Shown here in pieces: positions 1 through 7,628 of a stretch of DNA of 64,000 nt. The number at the start of each line of letters is the position of its first letter. Position 1 is the stretch's first letter. Made by a program: the position numbers and the translations under genes. The DNA comes from an uncultured Clostridia bacterium (GTDB taxonomy: Bacteria > Bacillota > Clostridia > Christensenellales > Borkfalkiaceae): NCBI GenBank assembly GCA_934248055.1, contig CAKQKI010000001.1:310001-374000 (forward strand), written 5' to 3'. The notes beneath the pieces are model-generated. The model was not told the DNA's origin and searched no databases. It saw only the letters and a list, made by a program, of their open reading frames with translations.

Positions 1-459
1 GCCGAGTTTTGCAAAAACCTTATTGAAACTTACCCCGACCGAAACGGTAAGGTTGAGTTCGTTTTTAACCGCGCTTCTTATTTCGTTTGCTATTTTTTCG
101 CCCGAACCGAAAAGTTTAACAGACGACGTTACGTCAAGCCAGCATTCGTCTATGCCGAACGGCTCGATATAATCGGTATAACGGCGGTATATATCTTTAC
201 ACAACTCCGAATACGCCGCGTATTTTTTATGATGCGCTTCCACGAAAACGATATCCGGGCAGAGTTTTTGCGCGTCGCGTATCGTCATTCCCGTTTTAAC
301 GCCGAGTTTTTTAGCCCCTTCGCTTTTCGCAAGAATTATACCGTGCCTGTTTTCAACGTTGCCGCAAACTCCTACGTTTTTATCTCGAAGCGACGGATCG
401 AGCGCTCTTTCTACGCTTGCGTAAAAATTATTCAGATCTACGTGAAGTATCGTGCGCAT
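1..459 (-). CDS. dinB: DNA polymerase IV (Y-family), N-terminal part, cut by window edge
   Basis: This is the first 153 codons of a Y-family translesion DNA polymerase; the rest lies beyond base 1. The protein begins MRTILHVDLNNFYASVE, the metal-binding first motif of the family. It continues with AKSEGAKKLGVKTGM and the second catalytic motif FGIDECWLDVT, where the DE pair binds metal, then VSVGVSFNKVFAKLG at the edge. The full protein in this family is about 350-420 residues. The ATG at 457-459 overlaps the end of the upstream DedA-type gene by 32 bases, so the two are probably co-transcribed. The family bypasses DNA lesions at low fidelity. No frameshift is visible in the part seen. Confidence 0.9.
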   Translation of the reverse strand, partial: MRTILHVDLNNFYASVERALDPSLRDKNVGVCGNVENRHGIILAKSEGAKKLGVKTGMTIRDAQKLCPDIVFVEAHHKKYAAYSELCKDIYRRYTDYIEPFGIDECWLDVTSSVKLFGSGEKIANEIRSAVKNELNLTVSVGVSFNKVFAKLG

Positions 460-1360
460 GATTCTTTTTGAATAAACCTTTTATGTTTTTTTCGATTTTT
501 TCGCCGTGTTTATACAATAACACCGTAACCGCCGCCGTCATAACGAATATAAACGCCCAGATCAGTATTCCCCACCAGGTAGTATAAGGAATAACGTTTC
601 CGTTCAGCGAATACGCCGTAACAAAACAGGATATCGCGCGGCAAAGTATTATCATAACCGTAAAATACGGCGCGCTCATAGAAGATAAGCCCGCAACGAA
701 ACAAAGAACGTCGTCGGGGAAAAACGGAAACAAAAACATAAACGTGAGAACGATTTTATCTTTGTTTTTTACCGCTTTAAGCCATTTGTCGAGACTGTCT
801 TTCCCGACGAGCCAGCAAACTACTTTATAGCCGAGCGCTCTTCCGATAAAAAACGCCGCGCAAGACCCGATCACGATACCCGCAAGCGAAAAAAGCGCGG
901 TTTTAAGCGGTCCGAACAACGCGACTCCCGTACCCACCGCAATAAACCCGGGAATGGGCAGAATAACGACTTGCAGGACGTTCATCACTATATATATAAC
1001 CACCGCAAGGTAGCCGAACGAAGCGACGTAATTACGCAGGTCTTCAACGCTGTCTATTTTATCGAGTACGCCCGATATTTTAAGAAAATACAAAATTATC
1101 GCTCCGATTGCCGCGAGCGCGAGAACGAGAACGGTAAGTTTATATATAAACTCGTTTTTCCCGAATGAAAAAATTATTGCAAGAACGTAAATAAGGCAGA
1201 CCGAAGCCGTTACGGCAGCCACAACGATTTTTTTATATCTGTGAAAAAAGCCGACCGAAAACGTTTCAACGTAAAGGACGGCGAAGAGAATCGCCGTAAC
1301 GCCCGTAAGGAACAGGATTACCGTATCGAGCGCGACTCTCATATTAGTGCGGAACTTCAT
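428..1360 (-). CDS. DedA/TVP38/TMEM64 (VTT-domain) membrane protein
   Basis: This 310-residue integral membrane protein has three N-terminal hydrophobic segments (about residues 10-110) and then a VTT/SNARE-associated domain (about 110-260). That domain carries the hallmark VVILPIPGFIAVGTG and the second re-entrant motif FPFFPDDVLCFVAGL. VTT proteins of bacteria are implicated in lipid scrambling and membrane homeostasis; the substrate cannot be read from the sequence. There is no ribosome binding site before the ATG at 1360. Instead a perfect TATAAT box lies 6 bases upstream, so the mRNA may be leaderless. A start at the seventh codon (ATG at 1342) is the alternative. The 3' end overlaps dinB. 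Confidence 0.85.
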   Translation of the reverse strand: MKFRTNMRVALDTVILFLTGVTAILFAVLYVETFSVGFFHRYKKIVVAAVTASVCLIYVLAIIFSFGKNEFIYKLTVLVLALAAIGAIILYFLKISGVLDKIDSVEDLRNYVASFGYLAVVIYIVMNVLQVVILPIPGFIAVGTGVALFGPLKTALFSLAGIVIGSCAAFFIGRALGYKVVCWLVGKDSLDKWLKAVKNKDKIVLTFMFLFPFFPDDVLCFVAGLSSMSAPYFTVMIILCRAISCFVTAYSLNGNVIPYTTWWGILIWAFIFVMTAAVTVLLYKHGEKIEKNIKGLFKKNHAHDTSRRSE

Positions 1361-1366
1361 ATATGT

Positions 1367-1372
1367 ATTATA
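1367..1372 (-). promoter_or_regulatory. TATAAT -10 box placed for a leaderless DedA-gene transcript
   Basis: Read on the minus strand, TATAAT is followed by ACATAT and then the ATG of the DedA-type gene, so the expected transcription start is the A of the start codon. No good -35 hexamer is seen 17 bases upstream, so this promoter is less certain than others in the window. Confidence 0.4.
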
Positions 1373-1389
1373 TGACGGAAGAATATAAA

Positions 1390-1830
1390 TTATTTTTTAA
1401 TTCTCTCCGATTCGCCGCGGGCAAGTTCGTCGCAACGGTTGTTTTTGGCATTGTCGGAATGCCCTTTCACTTTGATGAAAGTAACTTCGTGAAAAGTTGC
1501 GAGAGAATAAAGTTTTTTGAATAAATCGTCGTTTTTGACGGGTTTTTTGTCCGCCGTTTTCCATTCTGATTTTATCCAGCCGTATATCCAGCCGTCGTTG
1601 AAAGCGGATATAAGATATTGCGAATCGGAATACAGTTTAACCCTGCATTTTTCTTTAAGCGCGGAAAGACCTTCTATCGCGGCGGTAAGTTCCATACGAT
1701 TATTAGTCGTATCCGCTTCGCCGCCCGAAATTTCCTTTTCCCGTCCGTTATAAGAAAGCACGGCGGCCCAGCCGCCCGCGCCGGGATTACCCGAACACGC
1801 GCCGTCGGTATAAATTTCAACTTCTTTCAT
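1390..1830 (-). CDS. rnhA: Ribonuclease HI
   Basis: This 146-residue enzyme cleaves the RNA strand of RNA-DNA hybrids such as R-loops and primer remnants. The four catalytic acidic residues are all present: D9 in YTDGACSGNPG, E47 in NRMELTAA, D69 in YSDSQYL and D134 in NRCDELA. The motif VKGHSDN carries the conserved histidine. The length matches the roughly 150-residue bacterial family and there is no N-terminal hybrid-binding domain. An AAGG ribosome binding site precedes the ATG at 1830, which follows the upstream DUF3592-like gene by 8 bases, so the two form an operon. Confidence 0.95.
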   Translation of the reverse strand: MKEVEIYTDGACSGNPGAGGWAAVLSYNGREKEISGGEADTTNNRMELTAAIEGLSALKEKCRVKLYSDSQYLISAFNDGWIYGWIKSEWKTADKKPVKNDDLFKKLYSLATFHEVTFIKVKGHSDNAKNNRCDELARGESERIKK

Positions 1831-1838
1831 ATCAAGCC

Positions 1839-2381
1839 TTATTTACGCTGAAAATCATCGCCGCGAACGGTACGAATCCCGTTCATGCTTTGTTTGCCGC
1901 AATTCCCGCTGCCCGCCGCGATTTCGTTTGCGGCGGCAACGTTCTCGTTTTTAAGCGCGCCTTTAAGATACATTCTGTTTTTAATAAGAGAAAACGCGGA
2001 TATTACCGTTAACCCCAAAGATATTCCCAAAAAGATAATCGGCATACTGAAACTCGTTTTAAAGTAATCTATATCAGACGGATTATCGCGCATATAAAGA
2101 ATAGGTATGGTTTTCCCTTCACGCATACCGGAAGTATAAGTGTTAAGGCGAACGTTTTCGTATTTCACACCTTTTACCGAATACGAAACGTAAACCGTGT
2201 AATCGGTGTCGCCGTCGCTGTCGTAACTTTCTTCGATACGGGTAATGACGGCGTTCGTTTTCTCGCCGTATTTTTTAAACGAAAAAGCGCGCGCTAAAAA
2301 CACGCAGCCTACAATGAAAAATACGAGCGCGCAGCAAAGGACTACTATAATTTCTGTTTTGTCTGTCAACCTGGTCTTCAT
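1839..2381 (-). CDS. DUF3592-like membrane protein
   Basis: This 180-residue protein has a hydrophobic helix near residues 10-32 and a second near 112-133. Between them lies a soluble segment of about 80 residues with YTVYVSYSVKGVKYENV and IPILYMRDNPSDI, the layout of the DUF3592 family, whose function is unknown. The C-terminal 35 residues are polar and look disordered. A consensus promoter lies directly against the start codon, so translation may begin on a leaderless mRNA. It is followed closely by rnhA. Confidence 0.7.
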   Translation of the reverse strand: MKTRLTDKTEIIVVLCCALVFFIVGCVFLARAFSFKKYGEKTNAVITRIEESYDSDGDTDYTVYVSYSVKGVKYENVRLNTYTSGMREGKTIPILYMRDNPSDIDYFKTSFSMPIIFLGISLGLTVISAFSLIKNRMYLKGALKNENVAAANEIAAGSGNCGKQSMNGIRTVRGDDFQRK

Positions 2382-2388
2382 CTCTTAA

Positions 2389-2417
2389 ATGATAACACTT
2401 TACGCGCGCGTTGTCAA
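2389..2417 (-). promoter_or_regulatory. Sigma-A promoter of the DUF3592-like gene and rnhA
   Basis: On the minus strand there is TTGACA, a 17-base spacer ending in TGT, then TATCAT; the ATG at 2381 comes only 7 bases after the -10 box. The transcript should therefore start at or one base before the start codon. Confidence 0.7.
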
Positions 2418-2427
2418 GTTTTACATA

Positions 2428-2928
2428 TTAAAAAACAAAGCCGAATAAGCCGAGAATATAATAAATCAGTCCCGTTGCGACGGACCCCGCGACGCCGAAA
2501 ACTATAATAGGACCCGCAACCACGAACATTTTTGCGGCAAGACCGTAAATATAGCCTTCGCTTTTAAATTCCATCGCGGGCGATACTACGGAATTTGCAA
2601 ATCCCGTTATGGGAACTATCGAGCCGCCGCCGGCGTATTTGCCTATCCTGTCGTAAACGCCGAGCCCTGTAAGAAAGGCGCCCGAAAAAATCATTACCAT
2701 AGACGTTGCCCCCGCAAGTTCGTCGCCGTAAAGCCCGAAAAGATAAATAAACATATATCTCACGAACTGCCCGACAAGACATATAACTCCGCCGACCCAG
2801 AATGCTCGCAGCAACGTTTTCGTTTCGTTTGTTTTCGGCGAAATCGATTTTACGTATTCGATATAATCCCCGTTATAATTCCGATTGCTTTTTTCCGCCG
2901 TTTTTTTGCGGTTACTTTTTCCCGACAT
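2428..2928 (-). CDS. spoVAC: Stage V sporulation protein AC
   Basis: This 166-residue integral membrane protein matches SpoVAC, part of the SpoVA channel of the spore inner membrane that moves dipicolinic acid in during sporulation and out at germination. A charged N-terminal tail is followed by AFWVGGVICLVGQ and about four membrane segments, with the family-typical glycine-rich loop containing FLTGLGVYDRIGKYAGGG and VPITGFANSV. In other spore formers spoVAC sits with spoVAD and spoVAE, but neither follows here; the next gene is an unrelated DUF3592-like one. A terminator separates it from sigF upstream. An AAGGAAGG-type ribosome binding site precedes the ATG. Confidence 0.85.
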   Translation of the reverse strand: MSGKSNRKKTAEKSNRNYNGDYIEYVKSISPKTNETKTLLRAFWVGGVICLVGQFVRYMFIYLFGLYGDELAGATSMVMIFSGAFLTGLGVYDRIGKYAGGGSIVPITGFANSVVSPAMEFKSEGYIYGLAAKMFVVAGPIIVFGVAGSVATGLIYYILGLFGFVF

Positions 2929-3027
2929 CTTTACCTTCCTTAATGAAAATCTCGCGGGAAGATATTGAGCGGTTTTCTTCGCTGATAAAATCTGCGCATT
3001 TTTTCATAACGATATTATTTTCATTAT

Positions 3028-3067
3028 AAAAAAAATTATGCCGCCTACTTTTCGGCAACGGCATAAT
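3028..3067 (-). terminator. Rho-independent terminator after sigF
   Basis: Inverted arms at 3036-3043 and 3059-3066 (TTATGCCG / CGGCATAA) form an 8-bp stem, followed on the minus strand by a run of eight T. It ends the spoIIAA-spoIIAB-sigF transcript. Confidence 0.8.
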
Positions 3068-3075
3068 CGCGGCGG

Positions 3076-3798
3076 TTACTCCGCCTTTTCTTTCAGTTTT
3101 GTTATTATTTTGCTCTCGAGTCTTGAAACCTGCACCTGAGAAACGCCGAGAATTTCGGCAACTTCGCCCTGAGTTTTATCCCTGAAATACCTTAAAATTA
3201 TGATTTTCCGCTCGCGCTCGTCGAGAGTGTTTATGAGATTTTTAAGATAGAGTTTATCGATATGCTCGTCTTCGGAATAATCGGATGCAAGTTTATCTAA
3301 AATACTCTGAGTTTTATCCTGTCCGTTATCCGACGCTTCGTATATGGAAACGGGCATTTTGGAAGAATCGAGAGCAAAAACGACGTCTTCTTTTTCCATT
3401 CCGAGATCTTCCGCAATTTTTTCTACGGTGGGTTCTTCTCCCGTTTCGTTTTTATATTTCTGAACGTATTTATTGATTTCCGCGGCTTGCATTTTTATTA
3501 TGCGCGACACTTTGATTTCGCCGTCGTCACGCAAAAATCTTTTAACTTCTCCAAGAATCATCGGAACGGCGTAAGTGGAAAAACGCACGCCGAATTTCTC
3601 GTCGAAATTATATATTGCCTTTAAAAAACCTATACAGCCGAGTTGATAAAGATCGTCGTAATCAACGCCTTTGTTTCTGAATTTTAAAACGACGCTTTTT
3701 ATAAGAAGAACGTTGTTTTCAAGAAGTTTTTCTTTACTCGTATTGTCGCCGTTTTTCGCTTTTCTTATAAGTTCGAGCGTTTCTTCAAAAGAAAGCAT
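3076..3798 (-). CDS. sigF: Forespore RNA polymerase sigma factor SigF
   Basis: This 240-residue sigma-70 family factor directs early forespore transcription. Region 2 is clear, with GVDYDDLYQLGCIGFLKAI and FGVRFSTYAVPMILGEVKR, then FLRDDGEIKVSR. Region 4 near the C terminus is an HTH with TQGEVAEILGVSQVQVSRLE. Sequence alone does not separate SigF from SigG well. The assignment as SigF rests on its place as third gene behind spoIIAA and spoIIAB, as in Bacillus and Clostridium. The ATG at 3798 begins one base after the spoIIAB stop, so translation is probably coupled. Confidence 0.9.
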   Translation of the reverse strand: MLSFEETLELIRKAKNGDNTSKEKLLENNVLLIKSVVLKFRNKGVDYDDLYQLGCIGFLKAIYNFDEKFGVRFSTYAVPMILGEVKRFLRDDGEIKVSRIIKMQAAEINKYVQKYKNETGEEPTVEKIAEDLGMEKEDVVFALDSSKMPVSIYEASDNGQDKTQSILDKLASDYSEDEHIDKLYLKNLINTLDERERKIIILRYFRDKTQGEVAEILGVSQVQVSRLESKIITKLKEKAE

Positions 3799-3799
3799 A

Positions 3800-4243
3800 C
3801 TACTCCCCGACGGCGCAGTCTTTTTCTTCTCTGATTCTCTTGCTCATTTTAACGCTCGTTCCGCGATTTAAACAAGACTCCACTTCGACTTCGTCCATAA
3901 AAGTGCGCATTACGGTAAATCCCATACCCGACCGCTCGTTTTCTTCGCCCGTGGTATAGAACGGCTCTAACGCGCGCTCTACGTTTTCTATCCCTACTCC
4001 GCTGTCTTTAATTTCGATATGTAATCCCCGCTCGTCTATGCAGGCAGACATTTCTATAATTCCTTCGGTATCGGGATAACCGTGTACTATCGCGTTCGTC
4101 ACCGCTTCGCTTACCGCAGTTTTAACGTCGTTTATTTCCGACAGCGTAGGATTAAGTCCGAGCATAAACGCGGCTATAACGTTTCTCGCAAACGCTTCGT
4201 TTTCGGAAATCGAAATAAAACTTAAATTCATTTTGTTATTCAT
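3800..4243 (-). CDS. spoIIAB: Anti-sigma F factor (serine kinase)
   Basis: This 147-residue GHKL-fold protein binds and holds SigF inactive and phosphorylates SpoIIAA. Its ATP-binding motifs are visible: the N box EAVTNAIVHGY, the G1 box IKDSGVGI and the G2 region ERSGMGFTVM. The ATG at 4243 was chosen because AAAGGGG lies about 11 bases upstream and the resulting MNNKMNLSF start matches the family. A GTG at 4270 would only add nine residues encoded over the ribosome binding site itself. It lies between spoIIAA and sigF in the classical order. Confidence 0.92.
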   Translation of the reverse strand: MNNKMNLSFISISENEAFARNVIAAFMLGLNPTLSEINDVKTAVSEAVTNAIVHGYPDTEGIIEMSACIDERGLHIEIKDSGVGIENVERALEPFYTTGEENERSGMGFTVMRTFMDEVEVESCLNRGTSVKMSKRIREEKDCAVGE

Positions 4244-4292
4244 ATTAAAAATCAACCCCTTTAAATTCACGGCATTTTTTAAAAAGTTACGA

Positions 4293-4601
4293 TTAAACTT
4301 TCGGCATTATTTTATAAAGCCCCGAAACCTGCAGTATTTTTTCCGCAGGAAGCGACGGGCTTTCCACGTACACGCATGCGCCGCGACTTCTGAGTTTTTT
4401 ATATCTGCCGATTAAAACGCCTATGCCTGTGCTATCCATAAACGTCAGACCCGACATATTGAAAACCGCCTTTTTAACAGGCGAATTGCTTTCTATCAGA
4501 TTATCTATTATCTCGCGGGTTCTTACGGCGTTGCATTCGTCGAGTTCTCCCGACAGATAAACGTAAAGACCACCGCCCACGTAATTGTATTTTATCTGCA
4601 T
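4293..4601 (-). CDS. spoIIAA: Anti-anti-sigma F factor
   Basis: This 102-residue STAS-domain protein frees SigF by binding SpoIIAB when unphosphorylated. The phosphorylation motif is intact: TFMDSTGIG, with the acceptor serine at residue 57. The early GELDECN loop is also family-like. The ATG at 4601 is preceded by GGAGG 7 bases upstream, so the longer upstream reading frame is not used. It is the first gene of spoIIAA-spoIIAB-sigF. The 200 bases upstream are very AT-rich; a sigma-H type promoter is expected for this operon but no convincing match was found. Confidence 0.92.
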   Translation of the reverse strand: MQIKYNYVGGGLYVYLSGELDECNAVRTREIIDNLIESNSPVKKAVFNMSGLTFMDSTGIGVLIGRYKKLRSRGACVYVESPSLPAEKILQVSGLYKIMPKV

Positions 4602-4785
4602 ATCTGCCTCCGTCGAAGTATATCTTACAATATTAAAAATTAAAAAATTTACTATTAAAAGTCGAAAAATGAATTTTTTTGCAAAATAAAAAACCCTTTC
4701 GGGAAAACGCCGCAAGTTACGGTTTAATCAATTCCGAAAGAGTTTTGTTTTTTGCGTTAAAGGCTGAAATCGGGTTTACAAAAAT

Positions 4786-4813
4786 AAAAAAAACACCTGC
4801 CTTCCGACAGGTG
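4786..4813 (-). terminator. Rho-independent terminator after tRNA-Glu
   Basis: Arms 4794-4799 and 4808-4813 (CAGGTG / CACCTG) form a 6-bp stem beginning three bases after the tRNA CCA end, followed on the minus strand by eight T. Confidence 0.75.
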
Positions 4814-4815
4814 AA

Positions 4816-4890
4816 TGGTAGCCCCAACGAGAATCGAACTCGTGATTTTGCCTTGAGAGGGCAACGTCTTAACCGCTTGACCATGAGGCC
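4816..4890 (-). tRNA. tRNA-Glu (anticodon CTC)
   Basis: This 75-base cloverleaf is read on the minus strand. The acceptor arm GGCCTCA pairs with TGGGGCT (the first pair is G-U). The D arm contains GGTCAAGCGGTTAAGAC. The anticodon stem TTGCC/GGCAA encloses the loop CTCTCAA, giving anticodon CTC for GAG codons. The T arm is ACGAG TTCGATT CTCGT, and CCA is encoded. Its own promoter and terminator flank it, so it is an independent single-gene unit. Confidence 0.95.
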
Positions 4891-4907
4891 GTATATCAAG
4901 CCTAATC

Positions 4908-4936
4908 ATAATATCATATTTTTTTTCGTTTTGCAA
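4908..4936 (-). promoter_or_regulatory. Promoter of tRNA-Glu
   Basis: On the minus strand TTGCAA and TATTAT are separated by 17 bases and end 17 bases before the tRNA 5' end. The stretch 4937-5070 upstream holds no gene; a GC-rich hairpin at 4999-5020 (GGCGCGC / GCGCGCC) just past the hit stop has no T run and may be a weak terminator. Confidence 0.65.
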
Positions 4937-5070
4937 ACGTTTGGAATACGTTTTTTATTTTTATTTTTTCTTAAGTTGCCGATATTGACCGACGGCAAGG
5001 CGCGCCCTTAAAAGCGCGCCGCCGAAACGATAAAACCGAATGTATAATTTCTCCCGTCCGCTTATCGCTT

Positions 5071-5412
5071 TCAGGCAGGATTCCATTCCATTTTCTGACC
5101 GCAAAGAATATGAATATGAAGGTGCGGGACGCTCTGACCTGCGTCGTCGCCCTGATTTATAACAAGACGATAACCGTCGCTCAGACCAAGGGTTTCGGAA
5201 AGTTCGGGTATCGTTTTAAAAATTTTACCGAGCATTTCGGTCTGAGCAGCCGTCATTTCCGCAAGATACTTGAAATGACTTTTAATAATCGCGAGATAAT
5301 GATTTTTTGCCTTGGGGGCAATGTCGCGGATAATAATCATATTATCGTCTTCGTATATTTTGTTCACGGGGATTTCATTGCTTATAAATTTGCAAAACAA
5401 ACAATCTTCCAT
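5071..5412 (-). CDS. HIT-family (HinT-like) nucleotide-binding protein
   Basis: This 113-residue histidine-triad protein ends with the active-site motif SVPHLHIHILCG, in which the last histidine of HxHxH is the nucleophile in nucleoside phosphoramidase reactions. The N terminus DCLFCKF has the paired cysteines often seen in zinc-binding HinT proteins, followed by EIPVNKIYEDD. The length is normal for the family. AAGGAG precedes the ATG at 5412. It lies 33 bases downstream of mtaB in the same orientation, a common pairing in Firmicutes. Confidence 0.92.
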   Translation of the reverse strand: MEDCLFCKFISNEIPVNKIYEDDNMIIIRDIAPKAKNHYLAIIKSHFKYLAEMTAAQTEMLGKIFKTIPELSETLGLSDGYRLVINQGDDAGQSVPHLHIHILCGQKMEWNPA

Positions 5413-5445
5413 AATAAACTCCTTTTATTTAAAATTATAATTTTA

Positions 5446-6684
5446 TTATTCCTTTATTATTTCGGCAGACGCGCCGTCTTTATACGCCTTTAAAAGTTTA
5501 ACCTTTATTTTCGGTTTTAAGGCGCTGCCCGTAATATAAACTTTTATATAATTTGCAGTGTAACCCGTAAGAAAACCACCTTCTTCGCACTCCACTACAA
5601 CATTTTGAATTTTTCCTATATTTTTCGATATAAAGCGTGATTTTAATGTTTTTTTAATTTTTGTAAGACGGTTTAACCTATCTTTTTTCACATCGTAAGG
5701 TAAGTCGCTCAATTTGCTTGACGCCGTACCTTCACGCTCGGAATACGGAAAACAATGAATATCCGAAAACTCCGCTTCTTCTGCCGTTTTCAACGTTTTT
5801 AAAAAATCTTCTTCGGTCTCGGTAGGATAGCCTACGATAATATCGGTTGTAACGGCGGCGTTCGGGAAATACTCTCTTATAAGCGAAACGCCGTTTAAAA
5901 ACTCTTTAACGGTATACTTCCTGTTCATATCCTTTAAAACCTTGTCCGAACCCGATTGTAACGATAAGTGAAAATGCGGAGCAAAATCTTTAAGGCTTTC
6001 AAGCGACTTTAAAAAATCGCGCGTTATAATATTTTCTTCAAGGCTCCCGAGCCGTATTCTTGTGTCGCAATCTTTCAATGAATAAATAAGGTCGGTAACG
6101 GTTTTTCCTTCGTAGTTATACGCCGTAAGATTTATCGCGGTAAGAACGGTTTCAACGGGTTTTAATTTTTCTATTTCCGCTTTTATGCTTTCTATACTTC
6201 GCGACCTGCTTCTTCCCCTTAAATACGGAATTATGCAATAAGAACAAAAATTATCGCAACCGTCCTGCACTTTTACGAACGCGCGCGTTTTAAGATTTTC
6301 CTGTATTACGGCTTCTTCGTAAACGCGCGATTGTTTTTCAACGTCAATGCGTCGCTCTCCTGTCCTTTCCGAAATTTTCGATTTACCGCGGGTACCCGTT
6401 ACGAGCGTAACTCCGACTTTTTTGAAAAAATCTTCGGGGTGCTTTTCGGAAGCGCAACCCGTAACTATTATTTCGGCGTTCGGATTGAATTTTCTGCATC
6501 TCGAAATTGCCTGCCGCGATTTTTTTTCGGCTTCCTTGGTTACGGCGCACGTGTTGATAACGTAAACGTCGGCATAACCTAATTCGTCGGAAACGTCATA
6601 GCCTTTATCTTTAAAATTTTTCAAAATCGAATTGCTTTCGCAACTGTTGACTTTACAGCCCAACGTAAAAACTACTGCTTTCAT
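5446..6684 (-). CDS. mtaB: tRNA t6A37 methylthiotransferase
   Basis: This 412-residue radical-SAM enzyme adds the methylthio group to t6A at position 37 of tRNAs reading ANN codons. The N-terminal UPF0004 domain supplies the auxiliary cluster cysteines (GCKVNSCES, NTCAVT, VTGCASE). The radical-SAM cluster CxxxCxxC is in DGCDNFCSYCIIPYLRG, about residues 140-155. A TRAM-like tail follows, with VVVECEEGGFLTGYTANYIKV. The sequence fits the MtaB subgroup rather than MiaB or RimO. Its ATG overlaps the prmA stop by 4 bases (ATGA), indicating translational coupling. Confidence 0.92.
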   Translation of the reverse strand: MKAVVFTLGCKVNSCESNSILKNFKDKGYDVSDELGYADVYVINTCAVTKEAEKKSRQAISRCRKFNPNAEIIVTGCASEKHPEDFFKKVGVTLVTGTRGKSKISERTGERRIDVEKQSRVYEEAVIQENLKTRAFVKVQDGCDNFCSYCIIPYLRGRSRSRSIESIKAEIEKLKPVETVLTAINLTAYNYEGKTVTDLIYSLKDCDTRIRLGSLEENIITRDFLKSLESLKDFAPHFHLSLQSGSDKVLKDMNRKYTVKEFLNGVSLIREYFPNAAVTTDIIVGYPTETEEDFLKTLKTAEEAEFSDIHCFPYSEREGTASSKLSDLPYDVKKDRLNRLTKIKKTLKSRFISKNIGKIQNVVVECEEGGFLTGYTANYIKVYITGSALKPKIKVKLLKAYKDGASAEIIKE

Positions 6685-7628
6685 ATTTTTTTAAGCGCGA
6701 ACGCAACCCATTCGCCTTTGCTTTCGGAATTAACAACCTTAAACCCGAGCGACGAATAAACGTTTACCACTTCTTCCGCCCTTTCTCTTAAAATGCCGCT
6801 TAGTATTGCGATCGCTCCTTCGTTACAATGATTTAATATATCGCGGCTGAGAATTAAAAGCACGTCGGCAGTTATATTAGCAACAACAATATCACCCCTG
6901 CTTTCACTTTCGTCAAGCAGATTATCGAGCGTAATAAGGCATTTATCCGCAACGCCGTTGAGTTCGGCGTTATGCTTTGCGGTGCTTACCGCTATCGGGT
7001 CAATATCCGTCATAACCGCTTTTTGCGCGCCGAGTTTCACTGCGGTTATTCCGAGTATCCCCGAGCCTGTTCCCACGTCAATCGTAACGCAACCGTTTTT
7101 AACGTATTTCTGAAGAAGTTCTATGCACATAGACGTGGTTTCGTGTTCGCCCGTTCCGAATGCAAGATTACTGTCTAATTTTACTGTTTTTTGCCCCGCT
7201 TGCGGCTCGTAATCAATCCATTCCGGGCAGATGACAACGTTTCCTACGGGAATAGGTCTGTAATGCCTGCGCCATACTTCGATCCAGTCGTCGCCGTCAA
7301 CTTCGCGCAAGGAAGTTTCCAAAGTGCCGAAATCGATATAGTTTTTTGAATTTTCTTTCATGGCGCGCAAATCGCTTTCTAACGCCGCGCGTTTTTCGCC
7401 TGCGGTTTCAACGTCGAAATAACATTTTACGTGAGTAACGCCGCAGCCGCAATCGGAAAGCAACTCGTCTTCGATATAATCCCACGAAGACCGCCTTTTA
7501 TTTATAAGTTCCAGAAGATCGGCGTCAGACAACATCGAAACGCCGTATCCCGTGTATTCCCACATTTTATCCGCTATAAGTTCTTCGGCTTCGGGAGTTG
7601 TGTTTACTGTTAATTCTATATATTTCAT
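6681..7628 (-). CDS. prmA: Ribosomal protein L11 methyltransferase
   Basis: This 315-residue protein has an N-terminal substrate-recognition domain and a class I SAM methyltransferase domain. The middle contains the family signature LDSNLAFGTGEHETT, then the SAM loop TIDVGTGSGILGI and the catalytic-side motif VANITADVL, all characteristic of PrmA, which trimethylates L11. It overlaps the oligopeptidase gene upstream by 4 bases and mtaB downstream by 4 bases, so three genes are read as one unit. The length is the usual one. Confidence 0.95.
   Translation of the reverse strand: MKYIELTVNTTPEAEELIADKMWEYTGYGVSMLSDADLLELINKRRSSWDYIEDELLSDCGCGVTHVKCYFDVETAGEKRAALESDLRAMKENSKNYIDFGTLETSLREVDGDDWIEVWRRHYRPIPVGNVVICPEWIDYEPQAGQKTVKLDSNLAFGTGEHETTSMCIELLQKYVKNGCVTIDVGTGSGILGITAVKLGAQKAVMTDIDPIAVSTAKHNAELNGVADKCLITLDNLLDESESRGDIVVANITADVLLILSRDILNHCNEGAIAILSGILRERAEEVVNVYSSLGFKVVNSESKGEWVAFALKKI

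Noticed and set aside
4679..5011. Open frames across the tRNA-Glu locus on both strands
   Set aside because: They run through a clear tRNA and its terminator and have no ribosome binding site.
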